Of a stretch of 64,000 nt of DNA, positions 34,640 to 43,676 are shown piece after piece. The position numbers and the translations under genes were made by a program. Source of the DNA: Listeria cossartiae subsp. cossartiae. Its GTDB lineage: Bacteria > Bacillota > Bacilli > Lactobacillales > Listeriaceae. The notes under the pieces were generated by a model. It saw only the letters and a program-made list of their open reading frames with translations. It was not told the DNA's origin and made no database searches. Within the stretch, counting starts at the first letter, position 1; each line of letters starts with the position of its first letter. The stretch is taken from contig NZ_JAASUI010000001.1 of NCBI RefSeq assembly GCF_014224155.1, forward strand, positions 620,001-684,000. The letters are read 5' to 3'.

Positions 34640-36817
34640 ATGGAGCAAATGCAAGAAAAAATAATGAAATTAGTCCAAAAATCGCTAACGTATAAACCAG
34701 CGCAAATTAATGCCGTTATCAAATTGATGGAAGAAGGCAACACGGTCCCATTTATCGCGCGTTACCGTAAAGAAATGACTGGTAGCCTAGACGAAGTTGA
34801 AATTCGCGATATTGAAGAAACATTTGAATATGTAACGAAATTAGAAAATCGTAAAGAAGAAATTATTCGCTTAATAGATGAACAAGGAAAATTAACAGAC
34901 GAACTAAGAGCCGCAATCGTCAAAGCGGAAAAACACCAAGCGCTGGAAGACTTATATCGCCCGTACAAACAAAAGAAACGCACGAAAGCAACGATTGCCA
35001 AAGAAAAAGGCTTAGAACCACTGGCAGACTGGCTAATGAGTTTTCCGAGCAATGCCGATCCATTAAAAGAAGCTGCGAACTACATTTCTGAGGAAAAAGA
35101 AGTGGAATCAGCAGAAGCGGCATTACTCGGCGCGCATGAAATTATCGCTGAACAAATTAGTGATGAACCTAGTTTCCGTGAGTGGATTCGTAACTTTACG
35201 CGCAAATTCGGGATGGTTGAATCCAGAGTGAAAAACGCCGAAGCAGACGAAAAAGGCGTTTATGAAATGTATTACGAATTTAACGAAATGATTGGCAAAG
35301 TAGCGAGCCACCGCATTCTTGCATTTAACCGCGGTGAGAAAGAAGACATTTTACGTGTCCAAATCCAAGTCGACACGACGAAAATTTTCCAATACTTATT
35401 TGAGAAAGTCATCCAAAATCGTAATTCTGCAACGCGTCCTTACGTAGAAGAAGCCATTTTAGATGCTTATAAACGATTTATCGGTCCAGCAATTGAACGT
35501 GAAATCCGCGGCGAACTTACAGAAAAAGGCGAAGAACAAGCAATCCATATTTTCTCCGAGAACTTGCGCAAACTGCTATTACAACCACCTTTAAAAGGGA
35601 AAATTATCCTTGGGGTCGATCCAGCTTTTAGAACAGGTTGTAAATTCTCTGTGTTAGATCAAACGGGGAAAGTGCTAGAAATTGGCGTTGTTTACCCACA
35701 TACGGCTAAAGCGCGCCGCCCTGAAGCAAAACAAAAAATTGCGGAGATTTTATCCACATACAAAGTGGAGGTTATCGCGATTGGTAATGGAACGGCATCA
35801 CGTGAAACGGAGCAATTTATCGTGGAAGTGATTCGCGAATCGAACTCCAATGCTTATTATTGTATCGTGAATGAAGCTGGCGCGAGTGTGTATTCTGCGA
35901 GTGAAACAGCCCGCGAAGAGTTCCCAGATTATCAAGTAGAAGAACGTAGCGCAGTTTCAATTGGACGCCGTTTGCAAGATCCACTAGCTGAACTTGTAAA
36001 AATTGATCCAAAATCTGTCGGCGTAGGCCAATACCAACATGATGTCGCGCAAAAACGACTAAACGAAACGCTAACTTTTGTCGTTGAAACAGCCGTTAAC
36101 CAAGTAGGTGTCAACGTTAATACGGCCTCCGCTTCACTTTTACAATATGTGGCTGGCTTAAACAAAACAGTCGCAAATAATATTCGTAAATATCGCGAGG
36201 AAAATGGTTCGTTCGCTTCTCGTAAAGAATTGAAAAAAGTTCCTCGTCTAGGCGCGAAATCATATGAACAAAGTATCGGTTTCTTACGTATTTTAGAAGG
36301 CGAAAATCCACTTGATAAAACAGCAATTCACCCTGAAAGTTATAAAGCAGCCGAGCAAATTGTAAAAGCAGCTGGTTTCGGCTTGAAAGATATCGGTAGT
36401 GAGGATTTAAAAGTAGCCTTACAAGCACTAAGTATCCCTGAGGAAGCAGAGAAATTAAATATTGGTAAAGAAACAATGCGCGATATCATTGATAATTTAA
36501 TTGCTCCTGGTCGCGACCTTCGTGACGAACTTCCAGCACCACTTTTAAAACAAGATGTTATTTCGATGGAAGATTTAAAACAAGGTATGGAACTACAAGG
36601 AACGGTTCGTAATGTAGTTGACTTTGGCGCTTTTGTTGATATTGGCGTGAAACAAGACGGCCTTGTGCATATTTCGAAACTAAGTAATTCTTTTGTTAAA
36701 AACCCGATGGATGTCGTTTCAGTAGGAGATGTTGTGACCGTTTGGGTGGATGAAGTAGATACGAAGAAAAATCGTATTGCCTTAACGATGCTTAATCCTA
36801 ATGGAAGTGTTAAATAA
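34640..36817 (+). CDS. tex: Tex/YhgF-type RNA-binding transcription accessory protein
   Basis: 725 residues, full length. N-terminal Tex helical region ([19 protein letters not shown]), the YqgF/RNase-H-like domain (about 320-450, [18 protein letters not shown]), HhH domains (about 480-610, [19 protein letters not shown]) and a C-terminal S1 domain (about 650-720, [19 protein letters not shown]). Binds nucleic acids and influences transcription or its coupling to translation. GGAGG precedes the ATG. The stop overlaps the next gene by one base. Confidence 0.93.
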   Translation: MEQMQEKIMKLVQKSLTYKPAQINAVIKLMEEGNTVPFIARYRKEMTGSLDEVEIRDIEETFEYVTKLENRKEEIIRLIDEQGKLTDELRAAIVKAEKHQALEDLYRPYKQKKRTKATIAKEKGLEPLADWLMSFPSNADPLKEAANYISEEKEVESAEAALLGAHEIIAEQISDEPSFREWIRNFTRKFGMVESRVKNAEADEKGVYEMYYEFNEMIGKVASHRILAFNRGEKEDILRVQIQVDTTKIFQYLFEKVIQNRNSATRPYVEEAILDAYKRFIGPAIEREIRGELTEKGEEQAIHIFSENLRKLLLQPPLKGKIILGVDPAFRTGCKFSVLDQTGKVLEIGVVYPHTAKARRPEAKQKIAEILSTYKVEVIAIGNGTASRETEQFIVEVIRESNSNAYYCIVNEAGASVYSASETAREEFPDYQVEERSAVSIGRRLQDPLAELVKIDPKSVGVGQYQHDVAQKRLNETLTFVVETAVNQVGVNVNTASASLLQYVAGLNKTVANNIRKYREENGSFASRKELKKVPRLGAKSYEQSIGFLRILEGENPLDKTAIHPESYKAAEQIVKAAGFGLKDIGSEDLKVALQALSIPEEAEKLNIGKETMRDIIDNLIAPGRDLRDELPAPLLKQDVISMEDLKQGMELQGTVRNVVDFGAFVDIGVKQDGLVHISKLSNSFVKNPMDVVSVGDVVTVWVDEVDTKKNRIALTMLNPNGSVK

Positions 36818-37284
36818 TGAATCAAGCAGAGTTGCAGCGACACATGGAAGAAGTGTCGCTGCAATTTTTCCAAAAAGAATTTCGGCATCAAGCTGTTTTT
36901 AACGCACGTTTACGGACAACTGGCGGGCGTTATTTGCTCAAAAGTCACGATATCGAAATGAACCCTAAATACTTGGAAAACTTTGGCTTAGAGTACTTTA
37001 TTGGCATTATGAAGCACGAACTTTGCCATTATCACCTTCATTTAGAGAAAAAAGGCTACCAACATCGCGATAAAGATTTCCGGGAGTTATTAAAAAAAGT
37101 AGACGCGCCACGATTTTGTGCAGCAATTCCACGTGAAATTACAATGCATGAATATACATGCCAAAGCTGTGGGAAATCGTTTTTAAGGCAGCGTAGATTC
37201 AATGTGAATCGTTATCGCTGTGGTAGTTGCGGTGGAAAACTAAAGCAAACAGGCTCCAAGAAAATTTATACAGAAAACCCGTGA
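36817..37284 (+). CDS. SprT-like zinc metalloprotease-family protein
   Basis: 155 residues. [10 protein letters not shown] is the HExxH zinc site, and CQSCGKSF plus RCGSCGGKL form a C-terminal zinc ribbon. This is the SprT/YdcK family, related to Spartan proteases that clear DNA-protein crosslinks; activity in Firmicutes is unproven. Translationally coupled to tex (TAATG). Confidence 0.85.
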   Translation: MNQAELQRHMEEVSLQFFQKEFRHQAVFNARLRTTGGRYLLKSHDIEMNPKYLENFGLEYFIGIMKHELCHYHLHLEKKGYQHRDKDFRELLKKVDAPRFCAAIPREITMHEYTCQSCGKSFLRQRRFNVNRYRCGSCGGKLKQTGSKKIYTENP

Positions 37285-37290
37285 AAAGTC

Positions 37291-37319
37291 TTGCATTTTC
37301 GCCGGATTCTGCGTATACT
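37291..37319 (+). promoter_or_regulatory. Promoter of tRNA-Asn and tRNA-Ser
   Basis: TTGCAT (37291-37296) and TATACT (37314-37319) are 17 bases apart, directly before the tRNA pair. Confidence 0.7.
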
Positions 37320-37336
37320 AGTGGAAGTCAGATAAT

Positions 37337-37409
37337 TCCACAGTAGCTCAGTTGGTAGAGCAATCGGCTGTTAACCGATCGGTCGCAGGTTCGAGTCCTG
37401 CCTGTGGAG
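37337..37409 (+). tRNA. tRNA-Asn (GTT)
   Basis: 73 bases. Acceptor TCCACAG pairs with CTGTGGA, D arm TAGCTCAGTTGGTAGAGC, anticodon loop CTGTTAA (anticodon GTT) and T loop GGTTCGAGTCC. No CCA encoded. Confidence 0.96.
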
Positions 37410-37412
37410 TTT

Positions 37413-37500
37413 GGGGAAGTACTCAAGTGGCTGAAGAGGTGCCCCTGCTAAGGGTATAGGTCGCTCGCGCGGCGCGAGGGTTCAAATCCCTCCTTCTCCG
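37413..37500 (+). tRNA. tRNA-Ser (GCT)
   Basis: 88 bases with the long variable arm of class II tRNAs (GGTCGCTCGCGCGGCGCGA). Acceptor GGGGAAG pairs with CTTCTCC, anticodon loop CTGCTAA (anticodon GCT). Three bases after tRNA-Asn, so cotranscribed. No CCA encoded. Confidence 0.95.
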
Positions 37501-37511
37501 TAATAACTTGT

Positions 37512-37550
37512 AAAGACATTGTTTAGGAAACTAAGCAGTGTCTTTTTTTT
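37512..37550 (+). terminator. Terminator of the tRNA pair
   Basis: AAAGACATTGTTTAG pairs with CTAAGCAGTGTCTTT around GAAA, followed by a T-run. Confidence 0.88.
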
Positions 37551-37652
37551 GTGCAAAATAGCGATGGATTTGTGCCTATATCTATGCTAAAGTTATTTTG
37601 AAAGATAAGCTCAAGTTGCAAAAAACGTAACGTAAATACTCGGAGGTGCAAA

Positions 37653-38093
37653 ATGAAGGTTATCCATTTTTATAGTGAAAATGCCGACTATGGCTGTTTT
37701 TCTAATTTCTCTTTACATCCAGTTGTCATCGATGGCGTGACATACCTAACCACAGAACACTATTTCCAAGCGCAAAAATTTATCGATAAAAAGATTATTA
37801 AAAAAGTAATTAATGCAAAGAAACCAATAGATGCAGCAAAATTGGGTAGAAATAGAGACTTCCCACTGCGCAAAGGCTGGGAAAGTATGAAAGACGAAGT
37901 GATGTTAAAAGCAATCAGAGCAAAAGTAGAGCAACATTCGGAAGTGAAAGAAATGCTTTTATCCACAGAGAATGCTATTTTAGTGGAACATACGGAAAAT
38001 GATCATTATTGGGGCGACGGCGGAGATGGCTCTGGAAAAAATCGTCTAGGCAAGATTTTGATGAAAGTCAGAGACGAATGGAACTCTAAATAG
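37653..38093 (+). CDS. NADAR (YbiA/RibX) family protein, first copy
   Basis: 146 residues. FYSENADYGCFSNFSLHPV at the N terminus, TTEHYFQAQKF, AAKLGRNRDFPLRKGW and DHYWGDGGDGSGKNRLGKILM are the NADAR signature segments. NADAR proteins hydrolyse N-glycosidic bonds: some act on riboflavin-pathway intermediates and others remove ADP-ribose from guanine in nucleic acids, as antitoxins to DarT-like toxins. Which applies here cannot be told. GGAGGTG precedes the ATG; the next gene starts 15 bases later. Confidence 0.85.
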   Translation: MKVIHFYSENADYGCFSNFSLHPVVIDGVTYLTTEHYFQAQKFIDKKIIKKVINAKKPIDAAKLGRNRDFPLRKGWESMKDEVMLKAIRAKVEQHSEVKEMLLSTENAILVEHTENDHYWGDGGDGSGKNRLGKILMKVRDEWNSK

Positions 38094-38108
38094 TGGGAGA
38101 TAGCTTAA

Positions 38109-38591
38109 ATGGAACCAATAAATCATTTTTTTGAATGGGCTAAAAATAATAATTGGCAAGTAGATTTGTCTGCTGTAGAGAAAAACTTGCCAGAGCAGAT
38201 TTTAAAGAGATATGGAAATTTGCCAGATGCATATAAGGCCTTTTATAGACAACTTCACCTCTGTAGCAATGCGGGGGACACTTGTTGGTTTTTATCGGAA
38301 GAAGATTTTTTAGAGAATGAGGATGACGCCTTTTCGTGGAATTCTTTTGAACAAATGAGTTTAGAAGCAGCAGAAGGCGATAAAAATTTAGAAAATAAAG
38401 TAAGACTATTTTGGAATGCGCATTTACCAATTATGATGAGTGTTGGCGGTTGTTATGAATATTATGCTATCCATTTAACTAACGGAAATATTGTTCATGG
38501 CTCGGAACCAGAGTTTGAAGAAAGTTCGATTGTAGCAGAGTCGTTCGCGGATTTTATACTGAAAATCGAAATTGGCAAAATAATATTATAA
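38109..38591 (+). CDS. SMI1/KNR4 (SUKH)-like protein
   Basis: 160 residues, acidic. LPEQILKRYGNLPDAYKAFYRQL is the usual SUKH opening, followed by an acidic middle and MSVGGCYEYYAIHLTNGNIVHGSEPEFEE. Many SUKH proteins are immunity proteins against contact-dependent toxins, but others are housekeeping. No toxin gene adjoins. It sits between two NADAR genes and seems cotranscribed with both. Confidence 0.65.
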   Translation: MEPINHFFEWAKNNNWQVDLSAVEKNLPEQILKRYGNLPDAYKAFYRQLHLCSNAGDTCWFLSEEDFLENEDDAFSWNSFEQMSLEAAEGDKNLENKVRLFWNAHLPIMMSVGGCYEYYAIHLTNGNIVHGSEPEFEESSIVAESFADFILKIEIGKIIL

Positions 38592-38622
38592 TAAAAAAAT
38601 TTAAAAGTTGGAGATGATAGGT

Positions 38623-39171
38623 ATGGATTATACATTAGAAAAAATACAGCATAAATACCGAAAAGGTGAAAAATTAAAATACATTTTCTTTTGGGGACAT
38701 CAGCCTGCTGAAGATGGGAAGATAAGTAAAAGTTGTTTTAGTCAGTGGTGGATTTGTAGTTTTAAAGTGGACGGAGTGGAATATAATTGTGCTGAGCAAT
38801 TTATGATGGCAGAGAAAGCAAAGCTATTTAATGATATGGAAATGAGAGAGAAAATTTTAGCGGCTAAGCATCCGAAACAAGCGAAAGATTTCGGTAGATT
38901 AATAAGTGGTTTTCAAGAAGATATTTGGCTTAAGAATCGGTTTAATATAGTTATGCGTGCGAATCAGGCAAAATTTTCTCAAAATGAAGAGTTGAAAAAG
39001 TTTTTAATGCAAACGAAAAACCGGATTTTGGTTGAAGCAAGCCCAGTAGATAAAATTTGGGGTATTGGAATGGCTGCGGATAATAAGAACGTGGAAAATC
39101 CGTTATATTGGAAAGGTCTGAATTTACTCGGTTTTGCTTTGATGGCAGTGAGAGATGAACTTGAGAACTAA
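38623..39171 (+). CDS. NADAR family protein, second copy
   Basis: 182 residues, longer than the first copy and quite divergent from it. IFFWGHQPAEDG, SQWWICSFKVDGVEYNCAEQFMMAEKAKLF, HPKQAKDFGRLISGF and VDKIWGIGMAADNKN mark the domain. GGAG lies 9 bases before ATG 38623. Probably another ADP-ribosyl or ribosyl glycohydrolase. Base composition is more AT-rich than the housekeeping genes around, suggesting later acquisition. Confidence 0.8.
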   Translation: MDYTLEKIQHKYRKGEKLKYIFFWGHQPAEDGKISKSCFSQWWICSFKVDGVEYNCAEQFMMAEKAKLFNDMEMREKILAAKHPKQAKDFGRLISGFQEDIWLKNRFNIVMRANQAKFSQNEELKKFLMQTKNRILVEASPVDKIWGIGMAADNKNVENPLYWKGLNLLGFALMAVRDELEN

Positions 39172-39262
39172 TGCGTACTAGTAAACTTGTTGTTCTCGCA
39201 AAAATAGTTTTTTTATAAGAGAATTGCTATAATAAGAAAAACATTTCAGAAAGGAATGGACC

Positions 39263-39652
39263 ATGGATAATAAACTGGAATTTACAACGATTGATGAATA
39301 TATTACCCAAGCACCACCAGAAACAAAAGAAGTGTTGCAAAAAATAAGAGAAACGATTCAAGCTGCTGCACCGGAAGCAACGGAAAAGATAAGTTATCAA
39401 ATGCCGACTTTTTATTTGGAAGGGAACCTGGTGCACTTTGCTGTTGCGAAAAATCACTACGGGTTTTATCCGGCTTCTAGTGGCATTGCGGCGTTTGAAT
39501 CTAAGCTCGGAAATTACAAGCATTCTAAAGGTGCTGTACAGTTTCCAATCAAAGAAGAAGTTCCTTACGAGTTAATTAAAGAAATGACGCTTTTCCGACT
39601 AGCAGAAAATAAACAAAAAGCAGCAGAAAAGCTAGCAAAGAAGAAAAAATAA
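39263..39652 (+). CDS. DUF1801/YdhG-like small protein (iron-chaperone-like fold)
   Basis: 129 residues. TIDEYITQAPPETKEVLQKIRETI, EKISYQMPTFYLEGNLVHFAVAKNHYGFYP and KGAVQFPIKEEVPYELIKEM match the family related to B. subtilis YdhG and frataxin-like Fra. Relatives have been proposed as iron chaperones; function here is unproven. The Lys-rich end is typical. AAAGGA precedes the ATG and a terminator follows, so it is monocistronic. Confidence 0.8.
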   Translation: MDNKLEFTTIDEYITQAPPETKEVLQKIRETIQAAAPEATEKISYQMPTFYLEGNLVHFAVAKNHYGFYPASSGIAAFESKLGNYKHSKGAVQFPIKEEVPYELIKEMTLFRLAENKQKAAEKLAKKKK

Positions 39653-39657
39653 GAAGG

Positions 39658-39691
39658 AGACTTTCATTGTGATGATGAAAGTCTTTTTTTG
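39658..39691 (+). terminator. Rho-independent terminator
   Basis: GACTTTCAT pairs with ATGAAAGTC around TGTGATG, followed by a T-run. Confidence 0.88.
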
Positions 39692-39714
39692 TTTGGTCTT
39701 TTATTTTAAAAAGA

Positions 39715-39764
39715 CTAGACATTTAATATTAAATGAGTATAATAATAAATAGAAAACGTTTTCT
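39715..39764 (+). promoter_or_regulatory. Promoter with GntR-type site and cre box, lone PTS IIC
   Basis: TAGACA (39716-39721) and TATAAT (39738-39743) are 16 bases apart. CTAGACATTT (39715-39724) covers the -35 and recurs before the GntR gene at 41129. AGAAAACGTTTTCT (39751-39764), a near-perfect cre palindrome, lies just after the start point, where CcpA would block transcription when preferred sugars are present. Confidence 0.7.
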
Positions 39765-39797
39765 TTTTAGAAAAATATCATGTTTGGGGGAAGTAAA

Positions 39798-41084
39798 GTG
39801 AATAAGTTTATGGAGTTACTTGGGGAAAAGTTAATGCCTCTTGCTGCAAAACTAGGAGAGAATAGGTACTTAACCACTTTAAGAGATGCATTCATGTTGG
39901 CATTTCCGCTAACAATGTTTGGTTCGATTGCGGTGGTTTTAATGAATCTACCGTTTTGGAGTGATGAAACGAAGGCAGTTTTACAGTTGTATCTTGGAAA
40001 TGCCCAAAGCGCCACGATGAGTATTATGACTGTCTTTGTTGTTTTTGGAATTGGATATTCACTATCTAAATATTATAAAGTTGAAGCAATTTATGGAGGG
40101 GCAGTTGCCCTTGCTAGCTTCTTGATTTTAACGCCATTTTTCTTTAATAGTCCTGATGGAGAGCTTATTACCGGAGCGCTTTCGTTAGATCGACTTGGGG
40201 CAAAAGGAATGTTTATCGGAATGATTACTGGTTTTATTGCTGCAGAATTATATCGATTTTTTGTTCAACGGGATTGGACAATCAAAATGCCTGCAGGAGT
40301 TCCACCTGCTGTAGCTAAATCATTTGCAGCACTTATTCCTGCTATCTTAACATTAAGTATTTTTTTAGCAATTAATGTTATGGTACAATTCTTCTTCCAT
40401 ACAAACTTACATGATGTTGTTTATACTGTTATTCAAAAGCCTTTAGTGGGGCTTGGTTCAGGAATTGTTCCAACACTAATCGCTTTATTTTTTGTCCAAG
40501 TATTATGGTTTTTCGGCCTGCATGGTCAAATCATTGTCAACTCGGTAATGGACCCGATTTGGAATACGTTAATGCTTGAAAATTTAGATGCTTATAAAGC
40601 TGGACTCCCATTGCCGCATATTATTACGAAACCATTTATGGAAGTCTTTACTGTTGGTATGGGCGGATCTGGAATGACACTCGCAGTAGTAATCGCGCTC
40701 GCTTTTCTAATGAAGAGTAAACAAAGCAAAGAAATCGGTCGTTTAGCGCTTGGTCCTGGTATTTTTAACGTTAATGAACCGGTACTATTTGGGATGCCAA
40801 TTGTGCTAAATGCGACGATTTTAATTCCGTGGATATTGGCACCACTCATTGTAACGACGCTTAATTACTTTGTGATGGCTGCCGGAATTGTACCAGCACC
40901 AACTGGAGTTTCGGTGCCGTGGACAGTGCCAATTATCATAAATGGAATCTTGGCAACTAACTCATGGCTAGGCGGGGCGCTTCAAGTAGTCGATTTCTTC
41001 ATCGTCCTCATTATCTGGTATCCGTTCTTAAAACTCGTGGATCGCACGAATATTGCCCGAGAATCGGAAGCGGCTGTTAAATAA
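39798..41084 (+). CDS. PTS cellobiose-family IIC permease, stand-alone
   Basis: 428 residues, about ten membrane segments. FFGLHGQIIVNSVMDPIWN and GIFNVNEPVLFGMPIVLNATILIPW (the NEP motif) show the cellobiose/diacetylchitobiose IIC type. No IIA or IIB gene is adjacent, so it must borrow them, for example from the sets at 15.1 kb or 52.4 kb. GGGGGAA lies 6 bases before GTG 39798. The control region carries a cre box and a GntR-type site. Confidence 0.86.
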   Translation: MNKFMELLGEKLMPLAAKLGENRYLTTLRDAFMLAFPLTMFGSIAVVLMNLPFWSDETKAVLQLYLGNAQSATMSIMTVFVVFGIGYSLSKYYKVEAIYGGAVALASFLILTPFFFNSPDGELITGALSLDRLGAKGMFIGMITGFIAAELYRFFVQRDWTIKMPAGVPPAVAKSFAALIPAILTLSIFLAINVMVQFFFHTNLHDVVYTVIQKPLVGLGSGIVPTLIALFFVQVLWFFGLHGQIIVNSVMDPIWNTLMLENLDAYKAGLPLPHIITKPFMEVFTVGMGGSGMTLAVVIALAFLMKSKQSKEIGRLALGPGIFNVNEPVLFGMPIVLNATILIPWILAPLIVTTLNYFVMAAGIVPAPTGVSVPWTVPIIINGILATNSWLGGALQVVDFFIVLIIWYPFLKLVDRTNIARESEAAVK

Positions 41085-41122
41085 GTTATCTTTTCCTTTT
41101 CGATATGCTATAATTTGATTGG

Positions 41123-41138
41123 AAATGGCTAGACATTT
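41123..41138 (+). promoter_or_regulatory. GntR-type operator before its own gene
   Basis: AAATGGCTAGACATTT is one base from a perfect palindrome (AAATGTCTAGACATTT). The TCTAGA-centred form is typical of HutC/TreR-like GntR regulators. It lies about 10 bases after a TATAAT (41109-41114). The half CTAGACATTT recurs at the lone PTS IIC promoter. Confidence 0.6.
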
Positions 41139-41164
41139 TTAATTCAAGCAAAGGAGCGATCGAA

Positions 41165-41878
41165 TTGGTTAAGTATGAACTGATTGCAGCAGATATCCGT
41201 GAAAAAATAAACAACGGTACTTATCCACCAGAATCCATTCTTCCTGATCAAGTGAGCTTATGCAAAACCTATGATTGTAGCAGAATGACCATAAAAAAAG
41301 CTTTTGATGTATTGGCGCTTGAAGGACTTGTTTATAGGCAACGTGGTGCGGGAACCTTTGTCATGAAAAATGCCTTAGCTAATAAGCAAGATGCGAGTTT
41401 GCGGGATTATGACGGTTTAACAAAAATGATGGGAGATAATCGAATCTCGAGTAAAATTATTGCATTTGATATCGCATTCCCAGATGAAAAAACACAAGAA
41501 CAACTATTAATAAAAGCAGATCAACCAGTGTATAAATTGATTCGGCTACGCTTGTTAGACGGTGAGCCATACGTGCTGGAGCATACAACAATGCCAGCAG
41601 ATTTAGTTCCCGGTCTAACAAAAGAGATTTTACATCATTCGATTTATGCTTATTTACAAGAGTCACTAGGGCTTGTGCTAAGCGGTGCATTTCGGAAAAT
41701 TAATGCCGATAAGCCATCTGAATATGACCAAGAATATTTAGCATGCGGGGAACACGACCCAGTGCTTGAAGTAGAGCAAGTGGTGTACTTAAAAGATGGC
41801 AGACCAGTCGAGTATTCTCGCTCAAGACATCGCTATGATACGAGAAGTTTTATTATGGTTGACCACCGGGAAAAATGA
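41165..41878 (+). CDS. GntR-family regulator, HutC/UTRA type
   Basis: 237 residues. N-terminal winged helix (about 1-70, YELIAADIREKINNGTYPPESILPDQVSLCKTY, SRMTIKKAFDVLALEGLVYRQRGAGTFV) and a C-terminal UTRA ligand domain ending EYSRSRHRYDTRSFIM. UTRA domains bind sugar phosphates. TTG start 8 bases after AAAGGAG. It follows the lone PTS IIC and shares a likely operator with it, so it probably represses IIC and itself until the imported sugar phosphate accumulates. Confidence 0.88.
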   Translation: MVKYELIAADIREKINNGTYPPESILPDQVSLCKTYDCSRMTIKKAFDVLALEGLVYRQRGAGTFVMKNALANKQDASLRDYDGLTKMMGDNRISSKIIAFDIAFPDEKTQEQLLIKADQPVYKLIRLRLLDGEPYVLEHTTMPADLVPGLTKEILHHSIYAYLQESLGLVLSGAFRKINADKPSEYDQEYLACGEHDPVLEVEQVVYLKDGRPVEYSRSRHRYDTRSFIMVDHREK

Positions 41879-41881
41879 AAT

Positions 41882-41920
41882 AAAGTCAGCATGCCCAAAA
41901 AGCATCGCTGACTTTGTTTT
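41882..41920 (+). terminator. Rho-independent terminator after the GntR gene
   Basis: AAAGTCAGC pairs perfectly with GCTGACTTT around a 16-base loop, followed by GTTTT. Confidence 0.8.
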
Positions 41921-41984
41921 ATCCTAGTAAAAATGCATAAAAAGTGTTCGATAAAAATTTTGTAAATAAAATTAGAAAAAGCCG

Positions 41985-42012
41985 TTGACAGTCACTCAGA
42001 TTATGTTATAAT
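41985..42012 (+). promoter_or_regulatory. Strong promoter of tRNA-Glu and tRNA-Asp
   Basis: Perfect consensus boxes, TTGACA (41985-41990) and TATAAT (42007-42012), at a spacing of 16. Confidence 0.9.
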
Positions 42013-42075
42013 AAAAAAGCTGGTGTAAGAGAAATGAATTCAATTGAATATATATTCATTTTTCGTTTTTTATCT

Positions 42076-42147
42076 GGCCCGTTGGTCAAGCGGTTAAGAC
42101 ACCGCCCTTTCACGGCGGTAACACGGGTTCGAATCCCGTACGGGTCA
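42076..42147 (+). tRNA. tRNA-Glu (TTC)
   Basis: 72 bases. Acceptor GGCCCGT pairs with ACGGGTC (one G-U), anticodon stem CCGCC/GGCGG with loop CTTTCAC (anticodon TTC), T loop GGTTCGAATCC. No CCA encoded. Confidence 0.95.
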
Positions 42148-42173
42148 CTTTTTTATACATTTTCTATACATCT

Positions 42174-42246
42174 GGTTCCGTGGTGTAGGGGTTAACATGC
42201 CTGCCTGTCACGCAGGAGATCGCGGGTTCAAATCCCGTCGGGACCG
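42174..42246 (+). tRNA. tRNA-Asp (GTC)
   Basis: 73 bases. Acceptor GGTTCCG pairs with CGGGACC (one G-U), anticodon stem CTGCC/CGCAG region with loop CTGTCAC (anticodon GTC), T arm GCGGGTTCAAATCCCGT. Cotranscribed with tRNA-Glu 26 bases upstream. Confidence 0.95.
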
Positions 42247-42250
42247 CTCA

Positions 42251-42284
42251 AAAAGAATTCAAGTTAAACTTGGATTCTTTTTTT
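42251..42284 (+). terminator. Terminator of the tRNA-Glu/Asp unit
   Basis: AAGAATTCAAGTT pairs with AACTTGGATTCTT, followed by a T-run. Confidence 0.85.
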
Positions 42285-42373
42285 CGTACGGGAAATTAGA
42301 CATGCCTTTTTATTTGAGTTATAATCTTATTATTCATATAAGAATTGTAAGAATTAAATTGGAGGAATGAATC

Positions 42374-42754
42374 ATGGATTTAGTGAAAAATGGGAAAGTA
42401 CTAGAACTTGTACATCCAAATGGAAACTGGACATTAATTAAAGAAGAAGGTTTTTCTCCAGTTCAAATAACTGTGGCTGCTGTTGCGGCTTGTAGCGGAT
42501 ATGTGTATCAAACATTACTTGAGAAAAAACGAATTGAGATAAATGATTTAAGTATTCACACCGATTATGAGCAAGATCAAGAAAGTGCTGTGCATGTTTT
42601 AACGAAAATTAATGTTACTTTTACGGTGGATTTAGTAGATAAAAGTAACCAAGCGAAAGCCGAAAAAGCGGTGCATTTAGTGAAAGATGCCTGCCCAGTT
42701 GCGAAAAGTTTAGACCCATCGATTGAAATTAATGAGATTGTTGTTTTTAAATAA
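42374..42754 (+). CDS. OsmC family protein
   Basis: 126 residues. The two reactive cysteines of OsmC/Ohr peroxidases are visible in VAAVAACSGYVYQTLLEKK and VKDACPVAKSLDPSIEI. Members reduce organic hydroperoxides. This one is shorter than Ohr and closer to the YhfA-type branch. GGAGG lies 8 bases before the ATG; the ATG at 42367 is too close. Confidence 0.85.
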   Translation: MDLVKNGKVLELVHPNGNWTLIKEEGFSPVQITVAAVAACSGYVYQTLLEKKRIEINDLSIHTDYEQDQESAVHVLTKINVTFTVDLVDKSNQAKAEKAVHLVKDACPVAKSLDPSIEINEIVVFK

Positions 42755-42762
42755 AATGATGA

Positions 42763-42797
42763 GTAGACCGAGCCTTGTTGTTCGGTCTATTTTTTTG
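42763..42797 (+). terminator. Rho-independent terminator
   Basis: TAGACCGA pairs perfectly with TCGGTCTA around a 10-base loop, followed by a T-run. Confidence 0.87.
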
Positions 42798-42871
42798 CCT
42801 TTAGTTTGGCTTGATTACTTAGAGGGAAGGCTATATACTGGAACCAAACAATACAAACGAGGTGCTGGGAC

Positions 42872-43546
42872 ATGGAAGAAAGAACTATTGTAGAAAAATT
42901 ACAACTGACTAAATACAAAGAAGCGGTCATCCTAAATCAACCAGATGGAGCGGATTATTTTCACCGTTTAGCGAGTTACGAGGAAAAAATGGCTGATAAA
43001 CAATACGATTTAATTTTCGATTTTGTTGAGACGCTAGAAGAATTGATTGCTTTCGTGCAAAAAGTTATTGCTGAAAATAAACTTGCTGTGGATGGTTATT
43101 TATTTTTCGCCTACCCCAAAAAAGGCAATAAAAAGTTCGATACATACGTGCACCGCGATGAACTCATGCCAGCGCTTAAAACTGATGAAGAAGGTTACGT
43201 CGATGGTAGCACCCTCAAATTCACGCGAATGGTTGCACTTGATGAAACGTACACGGTTGTTGGCCTAAAAGAAGCAACGAAGCTAAAAGCAAAGGGTGTC
43301 AAAAAGAATAATCCTTCCGCAGATGAATACGCCGACCACGTTCCCCTAGTCGCAGAATTTTTAGCAGACAAAGGCGATTTACAAGCTTTTTACAATAATT
43401 TAGCAACAGGCTACCAGCGAGTTTGGGCGCGCTATATTTACTCTGCCAAACAACCAGCCACACAAGAAAAAAGACGCGTAGAAATGGTCGATATTTTGAG
43501 CCAAGGTTATAAAACAAAAGATCTTTACCGACAAGGGAAAAAGTAA
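42872..43546 (+). CDS. YdeI/OmpD-associated family protein (DUF1801-related)
   Basis: 224 residues. The N-terminal part (LTKYKEAVILNQPDG...YDLIFDFVETLEEL...DGYLFFAYPKKGNKKFDTYVHRDE) and the C-terminal YdeI segment (VPLVAEFLADKGDLQAFYNNLATGYQRVWARYIYSAKQPATQEKRR) are both present. The family has no established biochemical role. GAGGTG precedes the ATG. Monocistronic. Confidence 0.72.
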   Translation: MEERTIVEKLQLTKYKEAVILNQPDGADYFHRLASYEEKMADKQYDLIFDFVETLEELIAFVQKVIAENKLAVDGYLFFAYPKKGNKKFDTYVHRDELMPALKTDEEGYVDGSTLKFTRMVALDETYTVVGLKEATKLKAKGVKKNNPSADEYADHVPLVAEFLADKGDLQAFYNNLATGYQRVWARYIYSAKQPATQEKRRVEMVDILSQGYKTKDLYRQGKK

Positions 43547-43676
43547 CCAGATAATTTTATTTGGTTATTTTTGCGTTTGAAACTGCTTCTTTATGTAAAA
43601 GTCTTTAGGCATGATAGAATAGAAGGGGAATAAGACGAAGGAAAATCTTGTTGCACTGGAAAAGGGGACATGCAGG

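Noticed and set aside
37337-37500. tRNA pair as an active prophage attachment site
   Set aside because: No integrase gene and no second copy of a tRNA 3' end is visible downstream; the NADAR trio lacks mobility genes.
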